Source: a bacterium
GTDB taxonomy: Bacteria > Armatimonadota > Abditibacteriia > Abditibacteriales > Abditibacteriaceae
DNA: 64,000 nt
Assembly (NCBI GenBank): GCA_004172935.1
Contig: SDZD01000002.1
Coordinates: 186,001-250,000 of the forward strand
Reading direction: 5' to 3'
The notes below the pieces were generated by a model. It was given only the letters and a program-made list of their open reading frames with translations, was not told where the DNA came from and searched no databases. The stretch's first letter is position 1. Each line of letters opens with the position of its first letter. Shown in pieces: positions 1-7,740 of this stretch. The translations under genes were made by a program, and so were the position numbers.

Positions 1-655
1 CCAGTTCGTTGATAGCAGCAGATGTATTTGTTGGACAGATATTCATTTGAAACCCCTACCACTCTGTAAGTTGATCCGCACAGTTGCTTGGGCATGTCCT
101 CGGACTTTTACGTCCCCTTTACACCCCAAATTTGCACCTGCACATAAATCTACCTATCAGGTGGGATTTGAAACACGATTACTAATGTAGAGGAAATCGA
201 GCATCTCGTCAAGAGGTGAGGGTTGAGAAGGCGGCGTGTTATAAGCCAGAAAAGTGAGTTTTTCTTGACAATTGATAAGTTTGGGTAATTTGTGAGATGA
301 AACAAGTGGGTTATTCAATCGAAATAAATTTGATTTAGTGCCTTGACGAACGCTCAATAATCCTCCAATCTTAAATCGTCCTTTAAAGTCCATGATTGAT
401 GTAGGAGTTTGGCGCACTGCCAATTACGCTCTTTCTTCCGAAATATATTCATCCGACTTTACATTCCTCATGTTAGCTTCTCGCAGACAATTTGTTGCCC
501 AAATGTGTCCTCTGTGTTTCTGTTGGTGTTAAGGCTTTCATTGCCTTTCATTATTTGCCAACTTTGCTAACTGATGTCAGCTTTAGACCGTACAATCACG
601 GCTCTTCTTGCTAAATTTTCATCTGGTATTGAACAATAGGGTTTCGCTAAAAATT
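1..655. other. Left-edge stretch without a supported gene
   Basis: No reading frame here looks like a real protein. The longest open frame (complement of 157-423, 88 codons) has no recognisable domain, no ribosome site and a composition unlike its neighbours. The stretch is more AT-rich than the coding DNA that follows and presumably includes the upstream region of the peptidase gene at 656. I see no tRNA, repeat or terminator in it. Confidence 0.5.
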
Positions 656-2296
656 ATGGTTATCCATTACGATACAACCGTGTCCAAAAGACGGGCCATT
701 TCCTCGCGACTTGGCAAATTCCAGATGATATTTGGAGTTTCTACTCTGCTGGTATCGCAGCAACTTGTGAGAGCTGCGGATAATCCACTACAGGTAATGA
801 TTGTCGGCGGTGGCCCATCCCCGGCATCGAATCAAGCTGCTATCGAAAGCAACGTCCGCTACGTGACCAAATTACTCCCCGAAAAACGAGATGCCACTAT
901 CTTGTTCGCTGATGGAGACAAAACACATGCGACAGTCCTTTTCAACCCGGAAGCCAGCCCAAAAAGCCCGGCAGAGGAAATTCTCGATAGTTTCTTGCGG
1001 CCCACTGGCCGCCGTCGTGGTCCCGGCGGCGGAGGCCCACCAGCGGCTCCGGCTCCGGCCCCTGCACCCGCTACTGCTCAACTAACACAGGCGCAGCAAA
1101 ATGGTGCTACTGCCCAGGTTCCGAGGTCACAGGGCAATTTCAAGGTGCCCGACCTACAACAGTTGGATGGCCCTGCGCAAAAAACTAATGTTGCTACCGC
1201 TTTCGGGCATTTGGTCGAAGCCAAGCCCTCGAAACAGCCTGTGTTCCTCTACTTCACCGGACACGGCAGCAAAACCAAGGATGATTTAGAAAACAATTAC
1301 TACAACCTGTGGGCCGGAGAAAAACTGACCGTTCAAGACCTCTCCCAACAGGTGGCTCGACTGCCAGAGAAAGAGCCAGTGGTACTCGTTATGGTGCAAT
1401 GTTTCTCAGGCTCGTTCGGCAACATTCTTTTTGAAGGAGGTTTGCCCAACGCACCGCTCATTGACCGTGATATTGTTGGCTTCTATGCATCGACCAAAGA
1501 CCGTGTTGCGGCGGGCTGCACCCCGGCTGTGAACGAAGAATATTACTACGACTTCACCTCGTATTTCTTCTCTGCTCTCACTGGCCGTGACCGTCTCGAC
1601 CGTAAGGCCGCTCCCGATGCCGATTTCAACCACGACGGCAAAGTTGGCCTTGATGAAGCCTTCTATTGGTCGATTATCAACGACAATAGCATCGACGTTC
1701 CGGTTTCGACCAGCGATGTCTTTCTAGAGCGCTTCTCGCCTCTGGTCGGCGATACATGGGAAAGCACTCCTTACAAGTCGCTTCTCGAATGGGCTTCAAC
1801 CGCGCAAAAAGCCTCGCTCAATGGCCTTTCTGCTGCTCTGGAAGTCACTGGCGAAGATCGAATCGCGCAAGTGAAGAACATCGACTTTAATGCCCGAACT
1901 GCGGCCATTAACACCCAGATTCAAGATGTCAATCAGCGCTTTACGGCGCTGCGTGACCAAAGCCGTACTACCTACTTGGCCGCGTTCCCGAAGCTAACTT
2001 CGGCGGATGCCACCGAGCGAACTGAGGCCCGCCAACAGGCTTTGACCCAGATCACCACCGAGATCGGCCAACAAAAATGGCAGCCGTTCCAGGCTCTTGT
2101 CGCGGAGCGCAATGCCGCCCAACAAAAAGGCAGTGGCATATCGGTAATCCAGGCCAAGCAACTGCGTTTCTTGCGTCTGGCCCGCAAAATCGTTTCAGAC
2201 CATAACCTGCGCACCAGCAACAACTCCGAGGCTAAAGACCGCTACTTCAAGTTACTGAAAAGCGAGTCCAAAACCTTGTTGCCCTACCAAAAGTAA
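656..2296 (+). CDS. Secreted caspase-like (clan CD) cysteine peptidase with EF-hand-like loop
   Basis: About 546 residues. The ATG at 656 is preferred over an upstream TTG at 608 because it puts a basic stretch (KRR...R..K) and a hydrophobic segment ending near LVRAAD at the N-terminus, a plausible signal peptide. The core has the clan CD pattern: a beta strand ending in TGHGS (His about residue 203) and a later strand ending in VQCFSGSF (Cys about residue 249), the expected His/Cys dyad of C13/C14-like peptidases. A Pro/Ala/Gly-rich linker lies at about residues 115-165. A 12-residue EF-hand-like calcium loop, DFNHDGKVGLDE, lies at about 323-334. The C-terminal 150 residues are helical and charged. 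The substrate is unknown; export is inferred from the N-terminus. A perfect 8-bp hairpin follows the stop codon. Confidence 0.75.
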   Translation: MVIHYDTTVSKRRAISSRLGKFQMIFGVSTLLVSQQLVRAADNPLQVMIVGGGPSPASNQAAIESNVRYVTKLLPEKRDATILFADGDKTHATVLFNPEASPKSPAEEILDSFLRPTGRRRGPGGGGPPAAPAPAPAPATAQLTQAQQNGATAQVPRSQGNFKVPDLQQLDGPAQKTNVATAFGHLVEAKPSKQPVFLYFTGHGSKTKDDLENNYYNLWAGEKLTVQDLSQQVARLPEKEPVVLVMVQCFSGSFGNILFEGGLPNAPLIDRDIVGFYASTKDRVAAGCTPAVNEEYYYDFTSYFFSALTGRDRLDRKAAPDADFNHDGKVGLDEAFYWSIINDNSIDVPVSTSDVFLERFSPLVGDTWESTPYKSLLEWASTAQKASLNGLSAALEVTGEDRIAQVKNIDFNARTAAINTQIQDVNQRFTALRDQSRTTYLAAFPKLTSADATERTEARQQALTQITTEIGQQKWQPFQALVAERNAAQQKGSGISVIQAKQLRFLRLARKIVSDHNLRTSNNSEAKDRYFKLLKSESKTLLPYQK

Positions 2297-2304
2297 GCCC
2301 GAAA

Positions 2305-2332
2305 CAGGGGCGCCTTTCAGCAGACGCCCCTG
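2305..2332 (+). terminator. Hairpin after the peptidase gene
   Basis: Perfect 8-bp stem, CAGGGGCG (2305-2312) with CGCCCCTG (2325-2332) and a 12-nt loop, starting 9 bases after the stop codon. The T-rich tail is weak (TTCCTATCAC), so termination may be inefficient or Rho-assisted. Confidence 0.55.
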
Positions 2333-2513
2333 TTCCTATCACTATTCGATTTTAATCATCATGATTTGGAAAAACATCGGCAACGCCACTTCCCGTTGTC
2401 GTAACTCGCTTTGCGTCTCCGCTCATTCGTGGGGCACCTGCTGCCAGATGGCCCTAAAGCTATCCACTCCGAACAAATTTCCCTAGTCATTGGCCCACAG
2501 GAACGGCCAATCC

Positions 2514-3287
2514 ATGAAAACCAAATCTTACAATTTTAAGCGAGCTTTTACTCTTATCGAATTGCTGGTGGTTATTGCCATCATCGCAATTCTGGCCGCC
2601 ATTCTCTTTCCGACCTTCGCGGGCGCCCGCGCCAGAGCGCGCCGAACCTCTTGCGCCTCCAATCTCAAACAACTCGGCCTTGGCTTCCAGATGTACAGCC
2701 AAGACTACGACGACTACTGGATTATGCCCGCCAACAGCCGCATCAATGGCCGCACCGCATGGTGGTTTGGCACTCAACACGACGGTATCAGCGACTTTAC
2801 CGAAAGCCCACTTTATCCTTATTTGAAGAACAGGCAAATTTTCGACTGCCCCGATGCCCCCAATCCTCAAGATGCTGGGAATGCCAGTAATGTCAGCTAT
2901 TATGGTGGTTTTGGATATGGCATTAACCAATATGTCAACGGCGCTCATATGGCAAAGTTCGATAACCCCGGCGAAACTGTTGTTCTGGGGGATTCCGCGA
3001 GCTACTCCCGAAATGAGTTGACACGTTCGCCCTACGTATACTGGCCTACAATAAGTACTATCGGCGTTCACGGAAGGCATCAAGGATTTGCTAATATTCT
3101 TTGGGCTGACGGGCGAGCAAGTTCTGTCAAAGTCGTTCCATCAACTAACGCTACATATGCCGCTCGCGATTTGGGACATATCGTTAACCCCAAATATCCG
3201 CTAGGCAACACCGATACATATGTTGCTGCTGGTGCGACATACCGAAAAGTAAACTACTACTTCAATTTGTATAAACCAACCGACTGA
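2514..3287 (+). CDS. Type IV-like prepilin / pseudopilin (DUF1559-like, H-x9-DG)
   Basis: 257 residues from the ATG at 2514; an upstream in-frame TTG at 2490 is less likely. The N-terminus is a short basic leader followed by [20 protein letters not shown], the class III signal recognised by prepilin peptidase, with Glu at +5 of the mature protein. It continues with [19 protein letters not shown] and, near the C-terminus, an H-x9-DG motif (His at RHQG, DG at WADGRA). This arrangement is typical of the hugely expanded DUF1559-like prepilins of Planctomycetota and Armatimonadota. The likely role is a minor pilin or surface/secretion pseudopilin anchored in the inner membrane. No other pilus assembly genes are adjacent. 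Confidence 0.85.
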   Translation: MKTKSYNFKRAFTLIELLVVIAIIAILAAILFPTFAGARARARRTSCASNLKQLGLGFQMYSQDYDDYWIMPANSRINGRTAWWFGTQHDGISDFTESPLYPYLKNRQIFDCPDAPNPQDAGNASNVSYYGGFGYGINQYVNGAHMAKFDNPGETVVLGDSASYSRNELTRSPYVYWPTISTIGVHGRHQGFANILWADGRASSVKVVPSTNATYAARDLGHIVNPKYPLGNTDTYVAAGATYRKVNYYFNLYKPTD

Positions 3288-3337
3288 TGGTTAAATACAC
3301 TTTCCAATTCTAAACATCTACCAACATCCGGTAAATC

Positions 3338-4579
3338 ATGCACACCATCAAATTCCGTTATCTGGCCATCGGCTTAGGTCTTTTCGCAACCTCGATTCCC
3401 GCTTTCGCACAGGCGCCTATGACGCCAGCGATTTCCACGCAGCCCAACAATACTCCCCCTACGCCGGTTCCTGCCACCGACCCGCAGGCCAAAGCTTTGT
3501 TCACACAAACTCTTGACCGTTACCGTGCCCTCAAATCCTTGAGCACCGTCTACGAGAGGTCGGGACGCAAGCAACTCATTGAGTTTTATGCACCCCAGAG
3601 CCTGAAAGTCAGCGGCCTCGATTCTTTGGGCGCAGTCACCAGCCAGACCTTCTACACCGATACCGAAGTCATCTCGCTTCGCAAGCCCAACGACACCTAT
3701 GAGTGGACGACCGCCACTCGTCCTCCCGCTGCCGATGGAAAGGATGCCCGCTCCCGCGTCGCCACTCCCGCGACAACTGGCGGCCCTATCTTCTCTTCCA
3801 TTTTGGCTGGCATCGACCCCTTCGCTGATGGCGGGCGCTACAAAGCCACTTCCTACACATTGGGCACTCCAACAACTGTCGATGGTGTCGCAGTGACTCC
3901 TGTTGCCATCACCACCGAAAAGTCCGCAACCCAGCCATTCGAAACCACCTTGACTTTCGTCATCGGTAAGCAAGATGGCCTCATTCACAGCATCGAAACT
4001 GGCATCAAACTCCCCAATGGTCGCGAAGGCAAGACTGCTGAAAACTTCACCGCTGTTAAAGCCGATGCAGGCCTGACCGAAGCCAGCTTCAACTTCACCG
4101 CTCCCGAAGGCGCCACTAAAGTCGAACAGTTCTCCCGCGCTCAAGTGCGCGCCAAAGTGGGCGAGTTGCCCTTGGCGTTGCCCACTGGCACCAAAGACAT
4201 TGACGGCAAAGACATCGTCTTCGAACAGTTCAAAGGCAAAGTAACCCTCGTCGATTTCTGGGCTACTTGGTGCGGCCCCTGCATCGCCGAATTGCCCAAC
4301 GTCAAAGCCAACTACGACAAATACAAGGGACAGGGCTTCGACGTTCTCGGCATCTCGCTCGACCAAACCATACCACCTTTGACCAAATACATCAAAGACA
4401 AAGAAATGCCCTGGCGTCAGGTTTATGACGGTTACTGGGATGGCCCAATCGCCACGTCGTTCAACGTGCGCGCTATTCCTGCGACCATCCTCATCGGCAA
4501 AGACGGCAAAATTGCCGCAGTCGGCGCCCGTGGCGACAAATTGGAACCTGCCATTCAGGCCGCTTTGGCTGCCCAGTAA
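3338..4579 (+). CDS. Periplasmic TlpA-type thioredoxin with N-terminal LolA-like domain
   Basis: 413 residues. A signal peptide (FRYLAIGLGLFATSIPAFAQA) is followed by a region of about 230 residues that reads like an outer-membrane-lipoprotein-carrier or DUF2092-type beta fold (ALFTQTLDRYRALKSLSTVYE, then many short strands). The last 140 residues are a TlpA/ResA-like thioredoxin domain with VDFWATWCGPC (Cys 312 and 315) and the cis-Pro region VRAIPATILI. The family carries out thiol-disulfide exchange in the periplasm, often in cytochrome maturation or redox repair. The next gene encodes a DsbD N-terminal domain, which fits a redox pair. The two genes are separated by a strong hairpin, so they may be transcribed independently. 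Confidence 0.85.
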   Translation: MHTIKFRYLAIGLGLFATSIPAFAQAPMTPAISTQPNNTPPTPVPATDPQAKALFTQTLDRYRALKSLSTVYERSGRKQLIEFYAPQSLKVSGLDSLGAVTSQTFYTDTEVISLRKPNDTYEWTTATRPPAADGKDARSRVATPATTGGPIFSSILAGIDPFADGGRYKATSYTLGTPTTVDGVAVTPVAITTEKSATQPFETTLTFVIGKQDGLIHSIETGIKLPNGREGKTAENFTAVKADAGLTEASFNFTAPEGATKVEQFSRAQVRAKVGELPLALPTGTKDIDGKDIVFEQFKGKVTLVDFWATWCGPCIAELPNVKANYDKYKGQGFDVLGISLDQTIPPLTKYIKDKEMPWRQVYDGYWDGPIATSFNVRAIPATILIGKDGKIAAVGARGDKLEPAIQAALAAQ

Positions 4580-4604
4580 TCTCCAACGGTTAGCCATGAC
4601 GTTC

Positions 4605-4640
4605 CAGAAGCCCGAAAGGAAAATTCCTTTCGGGCTTCTG
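4605..4640. terminator. Strong 16-bp hairpin between thioredoxin and DsbD-like genes
   Basis: Perfect inverted repeat: 4605-4620 pairs with 4625-4640 around a 4-nt loop (AAAT). The stem core is GCCCGAAAGGA. No long T run follows, but the stem is long and begins 25 bases after the thioredoxin stop codon. Confidence 0.7.
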
Positions 4641-4686
4641 CGTTGCTTCTATCTATCTTCACACATCACACCCCATCTTTTTCACC

Positions 4687-5709
4687 ATGAACTCATCAGT
4701 TTTTGCGCCGTCACATACTCTTAATTGTATGCGTTCCATCTCGTTTGCGCGCGCCTCGTTTTTGCCCACTTTCCGTCCCGTTCGTTCGTTGCTTCTTACC
4801 GTTGCAACCGCATCGGCACTTCTTATTTCGGCTAACATCCAACCTGCCCACGCTCAGGACTACGACGACTCCTCGCAGGGAGGCCCGCAAACCGAGGCCG
4901 CTCTGATCGGGGAATCCAAAGACATTCGCCCCGGCCAACCGTTCACCGTGGCTTTGCGTCTTAACATGGAGAAGGGATGGCATGTCTATTGGCGTAACCC
5001 CGGCGATTCGGGAACACCCACCCGCATCACATGGGCTTTGCCCGCAGGTTTTCGCGCCGGAGCCATCCAGTGGCCGGTTCCCCATCGCTTCGTAGATACG
5101 GGCATGGTTGCCTACGCCTTCGAGAACGAACTTTGGTTACTCACCCAAATCACGCCACCTGCTAACCTCACCCCCGGTCAATCCATTACCTTGGCTGCCG
5201 AGGCCGATTGGCTTATTTGCAGCGAGCAGTGCGTCCCACAGAAGAAGACCCTTGGCTTGAGTTTGAAAGTCTCCAAAGACGCTCCTATTCCTGACCCTGA
5301 CTTCAAGGCTCAATTCGCTGCCGCCCGCTCCAGCATCCCCGTTCCCATCGCCCAGACCAAAGTCACTGTGCGCGCTGACCGTGCTGGTGCAGCCAACGCC
5401 AAACCCGCTGGTGCTGCTGTCAACCTGCGTTTCGCTTCCGCCAACAAACTGGTCTTGCCAGAAGATCGCCTCAAGCAGCTGTACTTTTACCCCGCCGACG
5501 AATCAGCGCTCGCCCACCCAGCAGTGCAAAAGGTCGTCAAAGAAGGTAACGGCTACCGTCTGCCTCTGTTGACTTCGGAATATGCCTCCGAGTCCATCAA
5601 ACGTGTTCGCGGCGTTCTTATCGCCCCAACCGCCAAAGGCAGCGCACCCGATTCGCTCTCGCGCGGCATTTGGGTCGATGTTCCCGTGACAGCCCCCACC
5701 AAACCATAA
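4687..5709 (+). CDS. Exported orphan DsbD N-terminal-domain protein
   Basis: 340 residues from the ATG at 4687; an in-frame ATG at 4729 would give a cleaner signal peptide (SLLLTVATASALLISANIQPAHAQ). After the signal comes a beta-sandwich with the hallmarks of the DsbD alpha / PF11412 domain: GWHVYWRNPGDSGTPTRI, then WLICSEQCVPQKKTLGL, whose two Cys are the reducible pair. In classical DsbD this domain passes electrons from the membrane to periplasmic thiol proteins. Here the transmembrane and C-terminal thioredoxin parts are absent, so another protein must supply electrons. The neighbouring TlpA-type thioredoxin is a possible partner. The last third (residues 215-340) is less conserved. Confidence 0.8.
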   Translation: MNSSVFAPSHTLNCMRSISFARASFLPTFRPVRSLLLTVATASALLISANIQPAHAQDYDDSSQGGPQTEAALIGESKDIRPGQPFTVALRLNMEKGWHVYWRNPGDSGTPTRITWALPAGFRAGAIQWPVPHRFVDTGMVAYAFENELWLLTQITPPANLTPGQSITLAAEADWLICSEQCVPQKKTLGLSLKVSKDAPIPDPDFKAQFAAARSSIPVPIAQTKVTVRADRAGAANAKPAGAAVNLRFASANKLVLPEDRLKQLYFYPADESALAHPAVQKVVKEGNGYRLPLLTSEYASESIKRVRGVLIAPTAKGSAPDSLSRGIWVDVPVTAPTKP

Positions 5710-5737
5710 TGGCGCAGTAAGCGGTGTTTGGCGTCCT

Positions 5738-6613
5738 CTATTTGATGCTGATGTTAAAGCTGGCGGGACGCCAAACGCCGTTGTCCTTCAAGTACGAAAT
5801 CTCGAACGAGGTTTTATATGGTTTGGTCGGGTAAGAACCCGCCAGTTCCAACATCCCGTCAGGGCTGAAGTTCGTTTGTCTGACACGCGGTTTTTGATAC
5901 GTGGGTGTCGCCTCGCGTATGACGCGGCCAATGCGGATGCCCTTATCAATAAAAGTCTTGAACGCAGTTTTGAGTTCGGTGGGATTCGTCTGTGCTTTCC
6001 ACACTTTGGCGCTGGCCTGGTAAAACGGCTTGAAATCGCGAGTCGCGAGGGCGTTATCGAAATCTGTGAGAGTCGCGCGCGCCAACGAGTCGCACTCGGC
6101 GGCAGAAGGCACCGGACTGAGTGAAATGGCCTTGCTGTTCCCTGTTTCTGTGTCCTCTTCCGAATCTCCGGCGGCTCCCTCTCTGCTGTAAACGATGCCA
6201 TCCAGCGTCATCTCGGCGCTGTCAGCGCTCTTGGGAGCCTTGTCGATCTTCCACGTCTTTCCAATGCCGAAGAATGATGTTATCGACAGAGTTTTAGCTT
6301 GTTCGTCGATGGTAACTCCACCTCCCGATACATTAGTGCTACCCGCGTCGAAGTCCCCTTTACCATCGCCGCGAATCCACAGCGATATGCCATCGGTGCC
6401 CTTCCACTTGCCCGCATAACGCGCGATATTCACTGGAGCGGCTGTTCCTTGTGCTGCCTTGCCAGTTTGTACCTTCGTTGAGGAAGTCGAAGGCATAAGG
6501 GCAACGGCAATAATGAACAGTACCAACAGCCCAAAAGGCAGCCCGCAACCCAGGGCGAGCCACATCGCCGTCTTTTTCTTCGGTGCAACAGGTGGTGGAT
6601 ATGGAGTTTGCAT
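5738..6613 (-). CDS. Unknown protein with N-terminal membrane anchor
   Basis: 291 residues, not recognised. A short Pro-rich cytoplasmic tail (PYPPPVAPKKK) is followed by one hydrophobic segment (about residues 17-41), so the rest is probably extracytoplasmic. Residues 60-130 are a small beta-rich block with Gly/Asp turns (GKWKGTDGISLWIRGDGKG), lipocalin-like in feel. Residues 165-290 contain a helix plus strands (DNALATRDFKPFYQASAKVW) that could be a cystatin/NTF2-like fold. It is convergent with the DsbD-like gene, with 28 bases between the stops. No function is assigned. Confidence 0.6.
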   Translation of the reverse strand: MQTPYPPPVAPKKKTAMWLALGCGLPFGLLVLFIIAVALMPSTSSTKVQTGKAAQGTAAPVNIARYAGKWKGTDGISLWIRGDGKGDFDAGSTNVSGGGVTIDEQAKTLSITSFFGIGKTWKIDKAPKSADSAEMTLDGIVYSREGAAGDSEEDTETGNSKAISLSPVPSAAECDSLARATLTDFDNALATRDFKPFYQASAKVWKAQTNPTELKTAFKTFIDKGIRIGRVIREATPTYQKPRVRQTNFSPDGMLELAGSYPTKPYKTSFEISYLKDNGVWRPASFNISIK

Positions 6614-6756
6614 GAGAGTGATGGCCTGAATAATGTCGAGCTTTCAAATCGCACAATCGGCGCAATTCATTTGGTCTACATCAGTTTCAAATACCAATGT
6701 GCCAATTCCGTAATATTCTACAATGCCGTGCCCCTCTTCACTTTGCTCATGAACGC

Positions 6757-7713
6757 CTAACTTCCCTGCCAGTGCATTTTCCGATATGCCACTGGTGGAA
6801 TGTGCAGCCTCTGTCGAAAGGCTTTCGAAAAGTGGAAGCGGTCGGTAAAACCTGTCGCCGCTGCGATCTCCTCGATACTTTGCTTCGAGTTGATGAGCCG
6901 ATACGCCGCCGCCGCGATACGCCGCTCCAAACCGTACTGTGCGGGTGTTAACCCTATCGAATGGCGAAAATGGCGGATGAAATGGTCGGTACTCAAATGG
7001 CAAAGTGCCGCCAGTTCAGCATTCGTTGGCGGGTCGGCCAATCGCGTCTCTATGCATTCAATCGCGGGCCATACCAAACTCGACTCGCGTAGCCAGTAAT
7101 CGCCGCGTCGATTTTTTTCTTCCAACAGTTCCGTCACGCATTGCGCCATCGCCGTATGAACCAGCGCATAGCTCCACGAAAACTCGGCTAATCCCGGCGT
7201 CACTTCAATATCAAGGCTGCTTTGCCACTGCTGCGCTAACGCTGCCAGCGGGGCCTCCAATGCCAACGAGTAGGGCCGAAAAAACAGCTGTCGCAACAGA
7301 GTCGGCGAAAAGCCCGTCAGATAAAAGTGGATGAAATTCTGGTTCAGTTCCTGCGATGTCCCGGTTTGAAAGCGCACCCATGCCGGAATCAAATACAGTC
7401 GGTCGGGAGCGATGTCAATACGTTCTCCCTCGAAAATGATGTACGCGCCCGCACGGTCATTTACATAAAGTCGCCAAAAGGGACTCAAAATATCCAGTTG
7501 CCACATCTCGGCGCTCAAATGGAAACGCCGCACTGTAGAAATTTGCAACTGCACGCGCTCCAACAATTTATCCCACGCTTGTTCTTGCTTCGCTACGGCT
7601 TCGATGCGCGATAATTTACATAAATTGGCCGTCTTCTGCCATACAAAAAACCCTCGATCTTTCCCTAACTTAAACACTCGCCGAGTGCAGATATTGGCAA
7701 CTCGCCACACCAT
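6757..7713 (-). CDS. AraC-family transcriptional regulator
   Basis: Up to 318 residues from the ATG at 7713. The C-terminal 100 residues carry the tandem AraC helix-turn-helix (TNAELAALCHLSTDHFIRHFRHSIG and QSIEEIAAATGFTDRFHFSKAFRQ). The N-terminal 180 residues are a cupin-like ligand-binding domain. The ATG at 7713 lies only 27 bases from the start of the divergent fucosidase gene, and the first 50 residues look unlike the family. The true start is therefore probably further in, near KLLERVQ, downstream of the AT-rich palindrome at 7613-7626. The likely role is sugar-responsive control of the adjacent GH29 gene; the effector is unknown. Confidence 0.8.
   Translation of the reverse strand: MVWRVANICTRRVFKLGKDRGFFVWQKTANLCKLSRIEAVAKQEQAWDKLLERVQLQISTVRRFHLSAEMWQLDILSPFWRLYVNDRAGAYIIFEGERIDIAPDRLYLIPAWVRFQTGTSQELNQNFIHFYLTGFSPTLLRQLFFRPYSLALEAPLAALAQQWQSSLDIEVTPGLAEFSWSYALVHTAMAQCVTELLEEKNRRGDYWLRESSLVWPAIECIETRLADPPTNAELAALCHLSTDHFIRHFRHSIGLTPAQYGLERRIAAAAYRLINSKQSIEEIAAATGFTDRFHFSKAFRQRLHIPPVAYRKMHWQGS
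7613..7626. promoter_or_regulatory. AT-rich palindrome, candidate shared promoter/operator
   Basis: AATTTA-CA-TAAATT is a perfect inverted repeat in an otherwise GC-rich stretch. On the minus strand TATGTA (possible -10) lies 18 bases after TTGTAT (possible -35). On the plus strand GATAAT also resembles a -10. This could drive both the AraC gene and the fucosidase gene, provided the regulator starts downstream of it. Confidence 0.35.
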
Positions 7714-7740
7714 GCTGTGAAAGTCGGCCCTCGCACCACT

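Noticed and set aside
157-423. 88-codon open frame on the minus strand near the left edge
   Set aside because: No family resemblance, no ribosome site and atypical composition; treated as chance.
3374-4597. 407-codon open frame antisense to the thioredoxin gene
   Set aside because: Shadow of a GC-rich coding frame; the forward frame has a signal peptide and the WCGPC active site.
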